Shown here piece after piece: positions 27,174 to 35,915 of a stretch of 64,000 bases of DNA (the first letter of the stretch is position 1; the number at the start of each line of letters is the position of its first letter). This DNA is from Flexivirga alba (lineage in GTDB: Bacteria > Actinomycetota > Actinomycetes > Actinomycetales > Dermatophilaceae), in contig NZ_JBHSWH010000001.1 of the NCBI RefSeq assembly GCF_042661025.1, positions 3,286,001 to 3,350,000 of the forward strand, written 5' to 3'. The notes beneath the pieces were generated by a model. The model saw only the letters and a list, made by a program, of their open reading frames with translations. It made no database searches and was not told where the DNA came from. The position numbers and the translations under genes were made by a program.

Positions 27174-28360
27174 GTGACCAAGCTGGTCGAGTGCCGGGGG
27201 AGCGAAGCGGGGGAGGTGTATCGAGGCCGAGTGGTCTCGATACGGTCTCGGCTGGCGCCTCGCCACACTCGACCCGCATTTCCGTCCGCATCGTGGGCAC
27301 CGGCCTGATCGGTACGTCGATCGGTCTTGCGCTGTCGCACAAGGGTTTTCGGGTGTTACTGAGCGATCCGTCTCCGACTGCGCAGGCGCTGGCCGCTGAC
27401 CTGGGTGCTGGGCAGATCGACGACGACGTTGCCGCCGACGCGATTTTCGTGGCGGCGCCCCCGGACGTCGCGGCATCGGTGGTCGCCGAGCAGCTCAAGC
27501 AGTGGCCGTCGGCCGTCGTGGCGGATGTCGCATCCGTCAAGCAACAGGTGGCGGATGCCGTGCGTGCGTTGGTTCCGCCGGAGCAACTGCACCGGTATGT
27601 CGGCAGTCACCCGATGGCCGGTCGTGAGCGGTCCGGAGCAGTCGCTGCGCAAGCCGATCTCTTCGAAGGTCGCACCTGGGTGGTGTGCCCTCAGCAGGAG
27701 ACGGATCGGCACGCCGTGCAACTCGTCCAGGAGCTGGCGCACGCGACCGGGGCCGCCATCGAGACCATGCCCGCGGACGAGCACGATGCTGCAGTCGCGG
27801 TCGTCTCGCACATTCCGCAGCTCGCGGCCTCGGTCGTCGCCGCTCAGTTGCGGGACCTGCCGGATGCCGCGATCGCGTTGTCCGGCGGCGGGATTCGTGA
27901 TGTCACCCGGATCGCCGAGAGCGACCCGATGATGTGGACGCAGATCCTCGCCGGCAACGCCGCGGCTGTGTCGCCGGTGCTCGATCGGGTCGTCGAACAG
28001 TTGGGCGCGGTGGCCGGGTCCCTGCGTCGACTGGCTGCGGACAGCAGCGCGGCCGAGGGCAGCCGCGGCGAGGTCGCACGCCTGATCTCGGACGGTCAGC
28101 TGGGTCATGCCCGGATCCCCGGCAAGCACGGTGCGGCGCCGGCGACATACGCGACCGTGATCGTGCCGATCCCGGATGAGCCGGGTTCGTTCGCCAGACT
28201 GTTCAATGACGTGGGTGACGCCGGCATCAACCTCGAAGACCTGCGCATGGAGCACGGAGTAGGTGCGATGGTCGGCCTGGTGGAGTTGTCGGTGCTGCCC
28301 GGTGTGGTGGACCGGTTGCGAGATGTGTTGGAGGACAAGGGATGGAGCGTTCATGAGTGA
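27170..28360 (+). CDS. tyrA: Prephenate dehydrogenase
   Basis: NAD(P)-dependent oxidative decarboxylation of prephenate to 4-hydroxyphenylpyruvate in tyrosine synthesis. The Rossmann start VRIVGTGLIGTSIGLAL is at about residue 39, with SHPMAGRERSG (His and Arg of the active site) near 145 and AVVSHIPQLAASV further on. The C-terminal 75 residues (TVIVPIPDEPGSFARLFND) form an ACT-like domain for feedback control. The frame is open from GTG 27170, but residues 1-37 are encoded by a REP-like palindrome (27185-27274), so the true N-terminus is probably later, near 27280. The mature family length of about 360 fits the shorter form. Confidence 0.9.
   Translation: MSDQAGRVPGERSGGGVSRPSGLDTVSAGASPHSTRISVRIVGTGLIGTSIGLALSHKGFRVLLSDPSPTAQALAADLGAGQIDDDVAADAIFVAAPPDVAASVVAEQLKQWPSAVVADVASVKQQVADAVRALVPPEQLHRYVGSHPMAGRERSGAVAAQADLFEGRTWVVCPQQETDRHAVQLVQELAHATGAAIETMPADEHDAAVAVVSHIPQLAASVVAAQLRDLPDAAIALSGGGIRDVTRIAESDPMMWTQILAGNAAAVSPVLDRVVEQLGAVAGSLRRLAADSSAAEGSRGEVARLISDGQLGHARIPGKHGAAPATYATVIVPIPDEPGSFARLFNDVGDAGINLEDLRMEHGVGAMVGLVELSVLPGVVDRLRDVLEDKGWSVHE
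27185..27274. repeat. REP-like imperfect palindrome
   Basis: About 90 bp with ends ggtcgagtg (27185-27193) and cactcgacc (27266-27274) and an inner atcgag/ctcgat pair. Its wording (tcgagg... ggtctcgatacg ... ctcgacc) matches the intergenic palindromes common in Micrococcales genomes. It lies between rluB and the likely real tyrA start and could form a large hairpin in the mRNA. Confidence 0.7.
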
Positions 28361-28383
28361 GCGCAGCGAAGGAGGGGGCCGGT

Positions 28384-29085
28384 ATGAGTAAGGCGCTGGT
28401 CATTGCTATCGACGGGCCGTCGGGGACCGGGAAGTCGAGTGTGTCGAAGGCTGTCGCGTCGCGGCTCGGAGTGAGCTTTCTCGACACCGGTGCGATGTAC
28501 CGCGCGCTCGCGTGGTCGTGTGTCGACGCGCAGATCGATCTGGGTGACGCGGACGCTGTCGCCGAGCACTGCCGGACGTTCGACCTGCGGATGGGGATGA
28601 ATCCGAAGTCGCCGACCGTCGCGGTCGGAGAGCGACCCATCGATGCGGAGATCAGGCAGGATGCCGTGACCTCGGTGGTGTCCCAGGTCGCGACCAATCT
28701 CGACGTGCGTGCGAATCTCAAGCAACGCCAACGCGATCTGATCGCGCAAGGCGCCGAAGCGACCGGTGGGTGTGTGGCCGAGGGTCGTGACATCACCACG
28801 GTCGTCGCCCCTGACGCACCGGTGCGGATCCTGATGACTGCCAGCGAAGAGGCACGGATGGCGCGTCGCTCCAAGCAGCTGAAGGTCGCCGTCGCGTCGA
28901 CCAGGTCGCAGATCGTCGACCGGGACCGCGCGGACTCCACGGTGTCGCAGTTCACGACCGCAGCTGACGGCGTCGTCACGATCGACACGTCGCACATCGA
29001 CTTCCGCCAGTCGGTGGCCGCCGTGCTTCGGGTGGTGCAGGAGGTTCTCGATGGCGATCCAGAGCTATCGACCTCAGCTGGCTGA
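28384..29085 (+). CDS. cmk: Cytidylate kinase
   Basis: 233-residue (d)CMP kinase using ATP to form (d)CDP. P-loop IDGPSGTGKSSVSKAVA at residue 8, SFLDTGAMYRALAW substrate region, GRDITTVVAPDA, and the LID segment RMARRSKQ. The start ATG 28384 is preceded by GAAGGAGG at 28368, nearly the same leader as in front of the LanC-like gene; an upstream ATG at 28353 leads into a gagcgcagcgaag spacer and is less likely. It overlaps the next gene by 35 bp. Between tyrA and der, the usual order. Confidence 0.95.
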   Translation: MSKALVIAIDGPSGTGKSSVSKAVASRLGVSFLDTGAMYRALAWSCVDAQIDLGDADAVAEHCRTFDLRMGMNPKSPTVAVGERPIDAEIRQDAVTSVVSQVATNLDVRANLKQRQRDLIAQGAEATGGCVAEGRDITTVVAPDAPVRILMTASEEARMARRSKQLKVAVASTRSQIVDRDRADSTVSQFTTAADGVVTIDTSHIDFRQSVAAVLRVVQEVLDGDPELSTSAG

Positions 29086-29719
29086 GGGTTGCCGCCGCTT
29101 CGGCGTGGTGCTCGCGCACATCCTGTATGACGTGAAGACGTTGCACAGCGACCGGATGCCGACCGAAGGTCCGGTCATCGTGGTCTCGAACCACGTCGGG
29201 TTCCTGGACGGGCCGTTGGTCTTCATCTTCACTCCGCGGCCGCTGCGCTTTTTGGTGAAGCGGACCTATTTCGCGTCGCTGTGGGGCTTCTTCCTGCGGA
29301 TCACCGGGCAGATCCCGATCGATCAGAACAGCGCGGACCGCGAGGCACTGGCCGCGGCACGACAGACACTCACCGCCGGTGGCGGTCTCGGGATCTTCCC
29401 CGAGGGAACCCGCGGATCCGGCGCGGTGCAGACCGCCCAGCAGGGCGCCGCGTTCCTGGCACAGGCGACCGGCGCGCGGATCGTCCCTGTCGCCGTACTC
29501 GGGACGAAGGGCAAAGGCGGCCGCGACTCCTGGCCCAAGCTTCGGGCACCGGTTCGTGTGGTCATCGGTGAGCCGTTCGCGCTGCCGAAGCATCGTGGTG
29601 TTCCGGGCCGGGAGCGGCTGCGCCTGTCGACCGAAGAACTGCGCAGCAGGCTGGCATCACACGTCGATCAGGCGACCCACGAGACGGGACTCACGTTGCC
29701 GGTGGGCACTCCCGAATAA
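29051..29719 (+). CDS. 1-acylglycerol-3-phosphate acyltransferase-like protein
   Basis: 222-residue PlsC-family enzyme. The acyltransferase motif is VVSNHVGFLDGP (N-H-x4-D), with GIFPEGTRGSG as the phosphate-binding block and a hydrophobic patch VFIFTPRPLRFL. It would acylate lysophosphatidate or a related lipid at the membrane face. The ATG has gcaggagg upstream and lies within the 3' end of cmk. This cmk-plsC-der arrangement is common in actinobacteria. Confidence 0.9.
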   Translation: MAIQSYRPQLAEGCRRFGVVLAHILYDVKTLHSDRMPTEGPVIVVSNHVGFLDGPLVFIFTPRPLRFLVKRTYFASLWGFFLRITGQIPIDQNSADREALAAARQTLTAGGGLGIFPEGTRGSGAVQTAQQGAAFLAQATGARIVPVAVLGTKGKGGRDSWPKLRAPVRVVIGEPFALPKHRGVPGRERLRLSTEELRSRLASHVDQATHETGLTLPVGTPE

Positions 29720-29752
29720 CGGTTTCCGGCCATCGTCAGGGATGATGGTGAA

Positions 29753-31225
29753 ATGTCTGATTCCACCTCCGCCGAGAGTCCCGACGACACTCCCGACGAG
29801 ACCGTCGAGCACGCGCTACGGGTCGGCCTGAATGACTTCGAGCTCAGCGACGAGGACCGTGCGCTGCTCGACAGCGACGGCACCCCCGGTGACGAGGCGA
29901 CCCCAGGCGGGGGCCGCCCGGTGGTCGCGATCATCGGGCGCCCGAACGTCGGCAAGTCGACCCTGGTCAACCGCGTGCTCGGGCGCCGTGAGGCAGTGGT
30001 TGAAGACGTTCCTGGGGTCACCCGCGACCGAGTGGCGTATGACGCCGAGTGGTCCGGACACAACTTCACCCTCGTCGACACCGGCGGTTGGGAGGTCGAC
30101 GCCAGCGGCATACATCTTCGGGTGGCCGAGCAGGCCGAGGTCGCGATCGAGCTTGCGGACGTCGTGCTGTTCGTCGTGGACGCCAAGGTCGGTGCGACAG
30201 ACACCGACGAGGCCGTCGTCAAGCTGCTGCGGCGCTCCAAGAAACCCGTCGTGCTCGTCGCCAACAAGGTCGATGACCAGAAGACCGAACTCGAAGCGGC
30301 ATCGCTGTGGTCGCTCGGCCTCGGGCAGCCGTGGCCGATCTCTGCGCTGCACGGCCGTGGCACCGGCGATGCGCTCGACGCCATGCTCGAGGTGCTCCCG
30401 GAGAAGTCGGCCATTTCGGCATACGAGCGTGGTGGCCCGCGTCGTATCGCCCTGGTCGGACGACCGAATGTCGGCAAGTCGTCGTTGCTCAACAAGCTCG
30501 CCGGCGAGGACCGCGTCGTCGTCGACAACGTCGCGGGCACCACACGTGATCCGGTGGACGAGTTGATCGAACTCGGTGGCAAGACATGGCGATTCGTCGA
30601 TACGGCGGGCATCCGCCGTCGGGTGCACCTGACCCGTGGCGCCGACTTCTACGCGTCGCTGCGCACCCAGGCAGCGATCGAGAAGGCCGAGGTCGCGGTG
30701 GTCCTGATCGACGCCGAGGACAACATCGCCGAGCAGGACGTGCGTGTCGTGCAGCAGGTGCTCGATGCAGGTCGTGCGCTCGTGCTGGCCTTCAACAAGT
30801 GGGACCTGCTGGACGAGGAACGCCGTCACTACCTGGAGCGTGAGATCGAGCGTGACCTCGCCCAGGTGGCGTGGGCACCTCGGGCGAACATCTCCGCCAC
30901 CACCGGACGACACGTTGATCGACTGGTTCCCGGCCTGGAGGTCGCGCTCGCCTCGTGGGACCAGCGCGTGCCGACCGGCCGGCTGAACTCCTTCCTCGGT
31001 GAAGTGGTCGCCGGCCACCCGCATCCGGTCCGCGGTGGCAAGCAGCCGCGCATCCTTTTCGCGACGCAGGCCTCGACCCGGCCGCCGCGGTTCGTCGTCT
31101 TCGCCTCGGGCTTCATCGAGGCCGGTTACCGCCGCTTCCTGGAACGCCGGATCCGTGAGGAGTTCGGCTTCGAGGGCACCCCGATCGAGCTGTCTGTGCG
31201 CGTCCGCGAGAAGCGCCGCCGCTGA
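29753..31225 (+). CDS. der: Ribosome biogenesis GTPase Der
   Basis: 490 residues with two tandem G domains. First: IIGRPNVGKSTLVNRVLG (about residue 64), then DTGGWE and ANKVDD. Second: LVGRPNVGKSSLLNKLAG (about 240), DTAGIRRR and FNKWDL. A C-terminal KH-like domain follows. An acidic leader of about 55 residues (SAESPDDTPDETVEH) is an actinobacterial extension. Der helps assemble the 50S subunit. Intact, 33 bp after plsC; tRNA-Pro follows. Confidence 0.96.
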   Translation: MSDSTSAESPDDTPDETVEHALRVGLNDFELSDEDRALLDSDGTPGDEATPGGGRPVVAIIGRPNVGKSTLVNRVLGRREAVVEDVPGVTRDRVAYDAEWSGHNFTLVDTGGWEVDASGIHLRVAEQAEVAIELADVVLFVVDAKVGATDTDEAVVKLLRRSKKPVVLVANKVDDQKTELEAASLWSLGLGQPWPISALHGRGTGDALDAMLEVLPEKSAISAYERGGPRRIALVGRPNVGKSSLLNKLAGEDRVVVDNVAGTTRDPVDELIELGGKTWRFVDTAGIRRRVHLTRGADFYASLRTQAAIEKAEVAVVLIDAEDNIAEQDVRVVQQVLDAGRALVLAFNKWDLLDEERRHYLEREIERDLAQVAWAPRANISATTGRHVDRLVPGLEVALASWDQRVPTGRLNSFLGEVVAGHPHPVRGGKQPRILFATQASTRPPRFVVFASGFIEAGYRRFLERRIREEFGFEGTPIELSVRVREKRRR

Positions 31226-31291
31226 CGACCCGTCCGATTGGGTCGCACGGCCACTCGTGCGATATCGTTTCGCTCGCCCTGCAAGGGGCAT

Positions 31292-31365
31292 CGGGATGTG
31301 GCGCAGCTTGGTAGCGCACCTGACTGGGGGTCAGGGGGTCGCAGGTTCAAATCCTGTCATCCCGA
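31292..31365 (+). tRNA. tRNA-Pro(GGG)
   Basis: 74-nt cloverleaf. Acceptor arm CGGGATG (31292-31298) pairs with CATCCCG (31358-31364), discriminator A. Anticodon arm CCTGA-CTGGGGG-TCAGG gives anticodon GGG. T arm contains GGTTCAAATCC. CCA is not encoded. Its 3' end faces an integrase gene, so it is a likely attachment site. Confidence 0.95.
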
Positions 31366-31371
31366 CAGCTG

Positions 31372-31412
31372 AACCGGCTCTGACGTGCGGAAACGCACAG
31401 TCAGGGCCGGTT
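31372..31412 (+). terminator. Rho-independent-type hairpin after tRNA-Pro
   Basis: Long stem: aaccggctctgacgtgcg pairs with cgcacagtcagggccggtt around a gaaa loop, followed by a T-rich stretch (ctggtttt). Placement 7 bp after the tRNA fits a transcription terminator. Confidence 0.8.
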
Positions 31413-31455
31413 CTGGTTTTGAAGCCGAAGGTCTTATTCACCACTTATTCACCAT

Positions 31456-32631
31456 TTATTCGCCGCTCCGGCTGCCTAGCTCCTCCAGCACGTCCGCGAC
31501 GTCAGCCGCGATCGGCGGCTTGGCGATGTAGAACTCGCGTGTGATCGCAGGGGAGGAGTGCCCCAGTTGCTGGGCCGCCGTGTCGGCGTCGACCCGCTCG
31601 GCGATCAGCGTCGCCACGGTCTTGCGGAACGTGTGAGGTGTCACCCAGTCCAGGCCGGTGTTCCTGCGGATCTCCCGCCAACGGCGCTCCACGTTGTTGA
31701 CCTGCAGCCAGGTGCCGTTCCGCGTCGGAAACACCGGAGTGGTTTCGTTGCCGGCAGCGGAGCCGCGACGGCGCCGGAACATCGTGACGGCGAATTGCGG
31801 CAGGACGATGGTGCGCACGCTGGAGTCCGACTTCGGCGCGGGCTTGCGGTAGGTGCCCTTTCCCGGCTCGGTCTTGACCGTGCCGGTGATCGTTAGGTGC
31901 GGCTGGGGCGACTCGAGGTCGACGTCGGTCCAGCGCAGCGCGAGGGCCTCACCGATGCGGGCCCCGGTGGCCAGCATCAAGTCGATGATGTCGGCCATGT
32001 CGCTCGACGCTTTCGGGCCGGGTCGTTGCTTGGTCGTCCAGGCGCGTACCGATGCTCGGACAGTGTTGAGATCTTCCAAGGTCAGGGACCTGGTCTGGTG
32101 CCGCTCCCGGTGGACCCGTGAGGTCTGCAGGACGGGGTTCACCACGAGTGCGTCGTGCCGGACCGCCAGGCCCAGCATTGCCCCGAGCACGACCTTCGCC
32201 TTGCGTTGACGGCTCGCACTGGTCGCGCGGAGCCGGACAAGAAACACGTCGACTCGACCTGTCGTCAGCTCGCGGAGGCGCAGGCCGCCGAGTTCGGGGG
32301 TGACGACGTTCGTCAAGACTCGTTGGTACTCGTTGATGGTGGTGTCCTCGATCCGGCCCTCGTCCCGCAGGTAGCCGATCCACAGGGTGGCCAGGCCGGC
32401 AATCGTCGTTTCGGCGGTGATCGACTCCGCAGTGGGGGTCGTCCGCTCGGCCAACTTCTCCCGCAGTGCGCGGGAAGCGGCAGCGGCAGTCGTCCCCGTG
32501 GCGGTGACCTGCCGGGTCAGTCCGTCAGTGTCACGGATACGCGTCCGCGCCCGGTGCGCTCCGTTCCGGACCTTCGCGGTCTGGATCTCGCCCCAGGTAC
32601 CTGGCGGCGTCGGTGGCCGGCCGCGTCCCAT
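31456..32631 (-). CDS. Tyrosine-type integrase
   Basis: 391-residue phage/ICE integrase. N-terminal arm-binding domain (1-65), core-binding SAM-like domain (IAGLATLWIGYLRDEGRIED), catalytic domain with Arg in ATGARIGEALALRW, HTFRKTVATLI (His, Arg), LGHSSPAITREFYIA (His and Tyr nucleophile). Its 3' end lies 91 bp from the 3' end of tRNA-Pro, the normal arrangement for an element integrated in that tRNA. An excisionase-like gene precedes it by 13 bp. All catalytic residues are present, so it may be active. Confidence 0.93.
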   Translation of the reverse strand: MGRGRPPTPPGTWGEIQTAKVRNGAHRARTRIRDTDGLTRQVTATGTTAAAASRALREKLAERTTPTAESITAETTIAGLATLWIGYLRDEGRIEDTTINEYQRVLTNVVTPELGGLRLRELTTGRVDVFLVRLRATSASRQRKAKVVLGAMLGLAVRHDALVVNPVLQTSRVHRERHQTRSLTLEDLNTVRASVRAWTTKQRPGPKASSDMADIIDLMLATGARIGEALALRWTDVDLESPQPHLTITGTVKTEPGKGTYRKPAPKSDSSVRTIVLPQFAVTMFRRRRGSAAGNETTPVFPTRNGTWLQVNNVERRWREIRRNTGLDWVTPHTFRKTVATLIAERVDADTAAQQLGHSSPAITREFYIAKPPIAADVADVLEELGSRSGE

Positions 32632-32644
32632 GGTCGGTCAGGCC

Positions 32645-32968
32645 TCAGCGGGGCCGGCTGTGGCGGGAGAGCGAGATGCCGTCGTCCGACCGCGGCGACG
32701 CGGTGTCGACGATCTCAACGTGATCGCCGACCCAGTCGTCCAGGTCCGACCGCCGGTAGCGCAGGCAGTTGCCGAGCTTGAGCGCCGGCGGGCCAAAACC
32801 TGCTCGCCGTGTTCGCCACGTGTACAGCGTCGCCTTCGAGATCGAGAGGTACTCCGAAGCCTGGTCGATCGTCAGGATGGTGGTGGCCGGGTCTGCCTGC
32901 ACATCGGTGATGCCCGTTGCCCCTGACTCAGTGCTCGACCTCACCAGGTCGGTCTCGTTGTGTGTCAT
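32645..32968 (-). CDS. Excisionase/helix-turn-helix DNA-binding protein
   Basis: 107 residues with a MerR/excisionase-type HTH: LTIDQASEYLSISKATLYTWR followed by a wing (LGNCLRYRRSDLDDWV). Start ATG 32968 is preferred because of the upstream AAAGGAA site; an earlier ATG at 32989 adds seven residues. It lies directly upstream of the integrase and probably directs excision or controls its expression. Confidence 0.85.
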   Translation of the reverse strand: MTHNETDLVRSSTESGATGITDVQADPATTILTIDQASEYLSISKATLYTWRTRRAGFGPPALKLGNCLRYRRSDLDDWVGDHVEIVDTASPRSDDGISLSRHSRPR

Positions 32969-33375
32969 CGCTCGATTCCTTTCGCTCATCTGGGGTGACG
33001 TTGTCAGTGGGGCATCATTCGAATGTCCGCTCTGTCACGCCACGGAGTTCACCGACCGTCAGAGCCATTCGGTCATCACGCTGTCCATCCACCGGCCGGG
33101 GGCGTCCATGCTGATCCTCACGCCGACTTCGAGCAGCACCGCGGTGAAGGCCGGGCGCGGTGAACGTGGATCCATCGCCTGGCATGATTCGAACATGCGA
33201 CACCCGCTTTAGGAGATCTATCCATGAAGGTTTGTGAGGGTGGGGCAAGTACGGTGGCGATCGAAAAGCGTTGCTATTCAGCGGATTGGTGGTTTGTGAG
33301 GTTTGACCCAGATCGGTAGCAGCCGGAGGTTTTGAGGACTCGTTGAGGACCACGGCACGGTCGGAGGTTCTCGGG
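32969..33375. other. Gene-poor junction with tRNA-derived repeat
   Basis: No well-supported gene. A 38-codon minus ORF (33175-33059, containing FTAVLLEVGVRISMDAPG) may be the tail of a lost gene. The left copy of the 36-bp repeat is at 33181-33216, and just after it ggtttgtgagg occurs twice (33228 and 33291), perhaps integrase arm sites. Confidence 0.4.
33181..33216 (-). repeat. Left copy of 36-bp direct repeat (tRNA-Arg fragment)
   Basis: Identical 36 bases occur here and at 44560-44595. Read on the minus strand they contain CTCCTAAA (anticodon loop CCT) and GTTCGAATC (T loop), the 3' half of a tRNA-Arg(CCT)-like gene. No 5' half is adjacent. Such fragments are typical attachment-site cores of integrative elements. 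Confidence 0.85.
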
Positions 33376-33852
33376 TTACCGGCGACGCGTTGCCCGACTG
33401 GCGCAGGACTTCGAGCAGAACCGCCGTCGTGTGGCGCTGCTGAGCGGGCAGAACTCGGCACCACACCACCCGCAGACCACCACAGTGCCGCGCCTGCCTT
33501 GGCCGGGTCGTGCCCGGCTGGCGGCCAGGCCCGCTGGCGACATTCCGGCACCGCTGGCCAGCCGTGCCGAGGTAGCGGCGGCAGGATCTCGTGCCGCGGC
33601 AAACCGCCGCTTGGTCGAGAAACTCCGGCGAGCGTTGTCGATGATCGCGTCTCGGGTCCCACTGGCGACTAAGCCACGACTGCGAGCCAGACCATGCGCC
33701 TGGCGGTATTCAGAGGCCGTCAGCCCGTGCCCTTTCCACGCGTGCACGCCGAGATGTGCGAAGCGGCGGCCGCACTCGTGGCAGAGCAAGCCGTCGCTGT
33801 CCTCGTCGAGGACTCCGTAGCGACCGTGCCCGTCCGGGTCGCCGATGTTCAC
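33376..33852 (-). CDS. MucR/Ros-type zinc-finger protein
   Basis: 158 residues. LLCHECGRRFAHLGVHAWKGH is a Cys2His2 finger of the MucR/Ros kind, followed by LTASEYRQAHGL, the usual continuation. A second metal site near the C-terminus (VVCGWCGAEFCPL...RRFCSKSC) resembles a small treble-clef or HNH-like finger. Starts at GTG 33852 with a weak ribosome site. Probably a DNA-binding regulator, a kind often found on actinobacterial phages and ICEs. First gene inside the repeat-bounded segment. Confidence 0.78.
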   Translation of the reverse strand: MNIGDPDGHGRYGVLDEDSDGLLCHECGRRFAHLGVHAWKGHGLTASEYRQAHGLARSRGLVASGTRDAIIDNARRSFSTKRRFAAARDPAAATSARLASGAGMSPAGLAASRARPGQGRRGTVVVCGWCGAEFCPLSSATRRRFCSKSCASRATRRR

Positions 33853-33976
33853 TCACCCAGGATGCACTGGATGCGATCGATGTTGGCCTATCGGTCAGTA
33901 CGCAATGACGACGTCCCGTCCAACGTGGCTGCTGGCGACTGACGCTCCAACACTGGCGCGGGCCATCGATCTGTTG

Positions 33977-34183
33977 TCACTTCTTCGGCTGCGGGCCGAC
34001 GCCGACGCCCCGGCCAGGTCGCCGCAAGCCGGTGATCGTGGTCGACCACCACCACGGCTTGTGCGGCCCATCCCGGCCGTCCTCGGGCGGCATCTGATCC
34101 CGAGCGTGGTAGGAGCTAATCGTTTTGCGGTGCACACCCACGTGTTCTGCGACCTGGCTGGTGGTCCACTTCTCGTCCTCCAT
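33977..34183 (-). CDS. Small helix-turn-helix protein
   Basis: 68 residues beginning MEDEKWTTSQVAEHVGVHRK, an HTH with a following TISSYHARDQMPPED segment like excisionase or plasmid replication-control proteins. The C-terminus is basic (RRPGRGVGVGPQPKK). It starts 6 bp downstream of the winged-helix gene on the same strand and probably shares its mRNA. Target unknown. Confidence 0.65.
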   Translation of the reverse strand: MEDEKWTTSQVAEHVGVHRKTISSYHARDQMPPEDGRDGPHKPWWWSTTITGLRRPGRGVGVGPQPKK

Positions 34184-34189
34184 TGGTAC

Positions 34190-34474
34190 TCAGTCTTTCA
34201 GGCAGTTGGCAGCCCGCCCGACGGCTTCCGGCTTCAACGTCCACATCAGCTGTCGACCGACCAATTCCGAGGTGACCACGCCGATCTCCTCAAGCATCCG
34301 CATCTCGTCCACGCGGGCCGGCAACTGCACAGTCAGCCTTGGCCCGCCCATGAGCAGTTGCACGGTCTCCAGTCGGGAGCGTGTGCCCAGCACGTGCAGC
34401 GCTGATGCCAGCAACGTGAGGTCCTTGGCGCGGAACAACGGCAGCGTGAGTAGCGTTGCGGTAGGTCGGGCCAT
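34190..34474 (-). CDS. Winged-helix (ArsR-like) regulator
   Basis: 94 residues. SALHVLGTRSRLETVQLLMGG matches the first helices of ArsR-like winged helices, then LPARVDEMRMLEEIGVVTSE and a beta wing (GRQLMWTLKPEAV). No Cys metal site. A close paralogue, broken by a frame shift, lies at 35916-36237, so this block was duplicated. Possibly co-transcribed with the small HTH gene downstream; together they could control element functions. Confidence 0.72.
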   Translation of the reverse strand: MARPTATLLTLPLFRAKDLTLLASALHVLGTRSRLETVQLLMGGPRLTVQLPARVDEMRMLEEIGVVTSELVGRQLMWTLKPEAVGRAANCLKD

Positions 34475-34727
34475 GGCAGGAGTGTGCGCACTCTGGAATC
34501 AGCTAACTCCGCCCAGGCACGGTGCATCGGGCCGGGTTAGTCGTCGTGGAGAGACAAATCTGATCCCATCCTGAGGATGGTCCGCTATCAGGGCTCCCAG
34601 GGGTGCGTTGCCGTTCCCACCCACCGTTGCAACGCAGTGGAGCCGCATCGCTTGGCAGCCCGAGACTTCACTCACCGAGAAGACGATCAACGCCGTTCGG
34701 TCGCTTCTGGCCCGAGAGGAGCACCTC

Positions 34728-34975
34728 ATGCAACATCTCACGGCCGCCTACCAGGCGGCTACTCGCCATCGCGGCCGCCTGTGCGATGACCACCGGATCG
34801 CTTGCTGCGGTTGCGCTTCCATCGGCCGACGCCTCGACCAAGACGGCCACGGTGATGGCCACGACGCAGCGGATGAGCGCCGCGACGCTCAGTCCGTCCT
34901 CGCTCCGGCGGAGTCGTTCGGCCACGCTGCACCCCACGGGCGGCCGGAGGAAGTTTTGCGAAGGTGATACGAAGG
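34728..34975 (+). pseudogene. Remnant of a secreted protein
   Basis: ATG 34728 with gagaggag upstream starts MQHLTAAYQ; in the next frame a perfect signal peptide follows (RRLLAIAAACAMTTGSLAAV, then ALPSADAS). The mature part lasts only about 45 residues before the reading frame degenerates near 34975. One frame break plus a missing body indicates a truncated gene. Function cannot be told. Confidence 0.45.
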
Positions 34976-35003
34976 CCTCACAGTCACCACTAATGTCCTG
35001 GCC

Positions 35004-35633
35004 ATGTCCAACGACCAAGGGTCCGCACTCACTACTGATGGTTCGAGCAAGTCTACGAAGGGTAATCTGGCCGCCGCGACGACTGCCTGGATTGCATTGG
35101 CCGCCGTCCTAGGTGGCGCATTAATCGGCGTAGGCGGGTCGCTCTTAGCGACTCGCAACACGAATAACGCGACCCACACCGAGGCAGCGAATGCGCGGAG
35201 GTCCGCTGCTTATTCGGCATACCTTGGAGAGTTAGCCAAATTCAATGAGATGGTGTACAGTGCGGCATCATTTTCAGGAACTAACAAACCGCAAAACAGT
35301 CCCGACGCTACGGCCGGCAGGAAGGCATTTTGGCCCGTAGCTACTCAATCCGCGGAGAATCTGCAGTCGGATTACGTCGCAGCAATGCTTGCGACTGCAC
35401 CTTCAAACAAGGACGCTACCGCGGTCCTGACGGATATCAGTAATGGCGAGCAGGGTGAATTCAAACACTTCAAGTGCGCGGCTAATCTTCAATCAGAGAA
35501 CTGCACTATCAACGGGAAGGTCGTCAGCCTTGAGACCAATAAGGAACTCATGGAAGAGTTGCGCGTTTGGAGTTTCAAGAATGGGAAGTTGGAGCAGAAA
35601 CTTCTGGACGCCTCGCGTAAAGCACTGAACTAG
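35004..35633 (+). CDS. Single-pass membrane protein of unknown function
   Basis: 209 residues. Polar Ser/Thr-rich N-terminus, one membrane helix at about 24-49 (AAATTAWIALAAVLGGALIG), then an outward or soluble domain with helices (AAYSAYLGELAKFNEMVYSA) and two Cys (HFKCAANLQSENC) that could form a disulfide. ATG 35004 follows a TATAAT-poor but AT-richer leader. Base composition is clearly lower in GC than the surroundings, a sign of foreign origin. Resembles phage or ICE cargo proteins in layout, with no recognisable family. Confidence 0.7.
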   Translation: MSNDQGSALTTDGSSKSTKGNLAAATTAWIALAAVLGGALIGVGGSLLATRNTNNATHTEAANARRSAAYSAYLGELAKFNEMVYSAASFSGTNKPQNSPDATAGRKAFWPVATQSAENLQSDYVAAMLATAPSNKDATAVLTDISNGEQGEFKHFKCAANLQSENCTINGKVVSLETNKELMEELRVWSFKNGKLEQKLLDASRKALN

Positions 35634-35915
35634 GCGTCCACCGAGCGTGCACACTAGGGCGTTATTCGAGTGCGCACGGGGCGGTGCTTCGTATCTGCTG
35701 ATGCCACGGTAGGGCGTGTGTTGGTTGGAGGATGTCATCCGCCATCATTTTGATCTCGACGACCGACTGTTACGCCCTCGGTCGATCCGTTTGGACGCGA
35801 CCAGCCATCGATTGCGTCGACGCGACCGTGGTAAGCGATGCCGTCGCGGCCAGATTCGACGGTGTGCCAAATGTAATGGCTAAGCGTCTTCCAATCGATC
35901 TAAACGTTCGGCGAC

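Noticed and set aside
28353..28383. Earlier start for cmk at ATG 28353
   Set aside because: That stretch is a gagcgcagcgaag-type spacer followed by a strong GAAGGAGG site directly before ATG 28384.
33059..33175. 38-codon ORF containing GVRISMDAPG
   Set aside because: Too short, weak ribosome site and next to an attachment-site repeat; mentioned only as possible debris.
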